Positions 5,699 through 6,281 of a stretch of 6,281 bases of DNA are shown one piece after another. The number at the start of each line of letters is the position of its first letter. Position 1 is the first letter of the stretch. Source of the DNA: Clostridiales bacterium (lineage in GTDB: Bacteria > Bacillota > Clostridia > Lachnospirales > Lachnospiraceae); NCBI GenBank assembly GCA_015655565.1, contig JAATEU010000066.1, forward strand, positions 1 through 6,281, written 5' to 3'. Under the pieces are notes generated by a model. That model made no database searches. It saw nothing but the letters and a program-made list of their open reading frames with translations, and was not told the DNA's origin. The position numbers and the translations under genes are program-made.

Positions 5699-6281
5699 TT
5701 AAAGTACCGGCTCCGTGTTATCAGCTTGACTATCATAAACATTACCGCTGTTATTACCCTTGTTTTCCGTATCTTCCGCCGGCAATCCTTTTACATCACG
5801 GAAGATTCCCATAAATTCCTTGCCGGTTATGGTTTCTTTTTCCACGAGAAAGGCAGCTATCTTATCCATTACATCACGGTTACCGGCCAATAATTCTTCT
5901 GCCCTCTTATAGCAGTCCTTCAGGATAGACATTACTTCCAAATCAATCTCTGCTGCCGTCGCATCTCCGCAGTTTAATACTGCCCTGCCATCCAGGTAAC
6001 GGTTTTCAATGGATTCCAATCCCATAAGGCCGAACTTTTCGGACATTCCATACTGTGTTACCATGGCTCTTGCCAATTGGGTCGCTTTTTCGATATCGTT
6101 GGCAGCTCCGGTAGTGATAGAATGAAATACCAATTGCTCCGCAGCACGGCCGCCGCAAAGAGTTACAATTCTGGCAATTAATTCATCCCTGCTCATGAGA
6201 TATTTTTCTTCCTCCGGTACCTGCATTACATAACCTAAGGATCCCATGGTTCTGGGAACTATGGTAATCTTCTGAACCGGC
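5699..6281 (-). CDS. ftsH: ATP-dependent zinc metalloprotease FtsH, C-terminal part (runs off the right edge)
   Basis: The frame is open from the right edge to a TAA at 5701-5699, giving 193 residues. The methionine at 6247 is internal, because the preceding codons read PVQKITIVPRT, a standard part of the FtsH peptidase domain. The block continues with LGYVMQVPEEE, the helix LCGGRAAEQLVF, and then TGAANDIEKAT (about visible residues 57-67), where the aspartate of ND is the third zinc ligand of the M41 site. ARAMVTQYGMS follows. The AAA ATPase module, transmembrane segments and the HEXXH motif lie outside the window. FtsH is a membrane-anchored hexamer that degrades misfolded membrane proteins and short-lived regulators. 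The C-terminus ends in an acidic, asparagine-rich tail of about 30 residues after the peptidase helices, as is common and poorly conserved in the family. uvrC is the next gene, 235 bp downstream. Confidence 0.96.
   Translation of the reverse strand, partial: PVQKITIVPRTMGSLGYVMQVPEEEKYLMSRDELIARIVTLCGGRAAEQLVFHSITTGAANDIEKATQLARAMVTQYGMSEKFGLMGLESIENRYLDGRAVLNCGDATAAEIDLEVMSILKDCYKRAEELLAGNRDVMDKIAAFLVEKETITGKEFMGIFRDVKGLPAEDTENKGNNSGNVYDSQADNTEPVL

Overview
The window is a stretch of bacterial chromosome in which every recognisable gene lies on the minus strand. In transcription order (right to left) it reads ftsH (3' end only), uvrC, hprK, a ROK-family glucokinase, murB and rapZ (5' end only). 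The gene set, the AT-rich composition, the strong Shine-Dalgarno sites and the presence of HPr kinase together with a CcpA-type glucokinase and RapZ point to a Gram-positive Firmicute. The class is most likely Clostridia, and the gene order suggests a Lachnospiraceae-like organism; the family assignment is inference.

Region by region: 5699-6281 is the C-terminal peptidase part of FtsH. 5464-5698 is the only sizeable non-coding stretch. It holds a compact repeat structure (an imperfect inverted repeat between two copies of a 9-bp direct repeat) that no gene explains. 3604-5463 is uvrC. 3521-3603 carries a good sigma-A-type extended -10 promoter, and the hprK leader that follows (3455-3540) contains a perfect 9-bp hairpin. 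2513-3454 is hprK. 1513-2454 is the glucokinase gene. 1408-1512 carries a second well-formed promoter for murB. 490-1407 is murB, and rapZ begins only 17 bp after it and runs off the left edge.

Functionally this is a housekeeping cluster: protein quality control (FtsH), nucleotide excision repair (UvrC), carbon catabolite control (HprK plus the glucokinase that makes glucose-6-phosphate), peptidoglycan precursor synthesis (MurB) and a P-loop regulator linked to cell-envelope and amino-sugar control (RapZ). No canonical intrinsic terminator is visible between any of the genes. Partial read-through is therefore likely, with extra initiation in front of hprK and murB.

Three track starts were moved downstream on ribosome-binding-site and family-length grounds (uvrC, hprK, murB). 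I did not see a clearly new multi-gene system. The most unexplained element is the small repeat structure between ftsH and uvrC, followed by the hprK leader hairpin.
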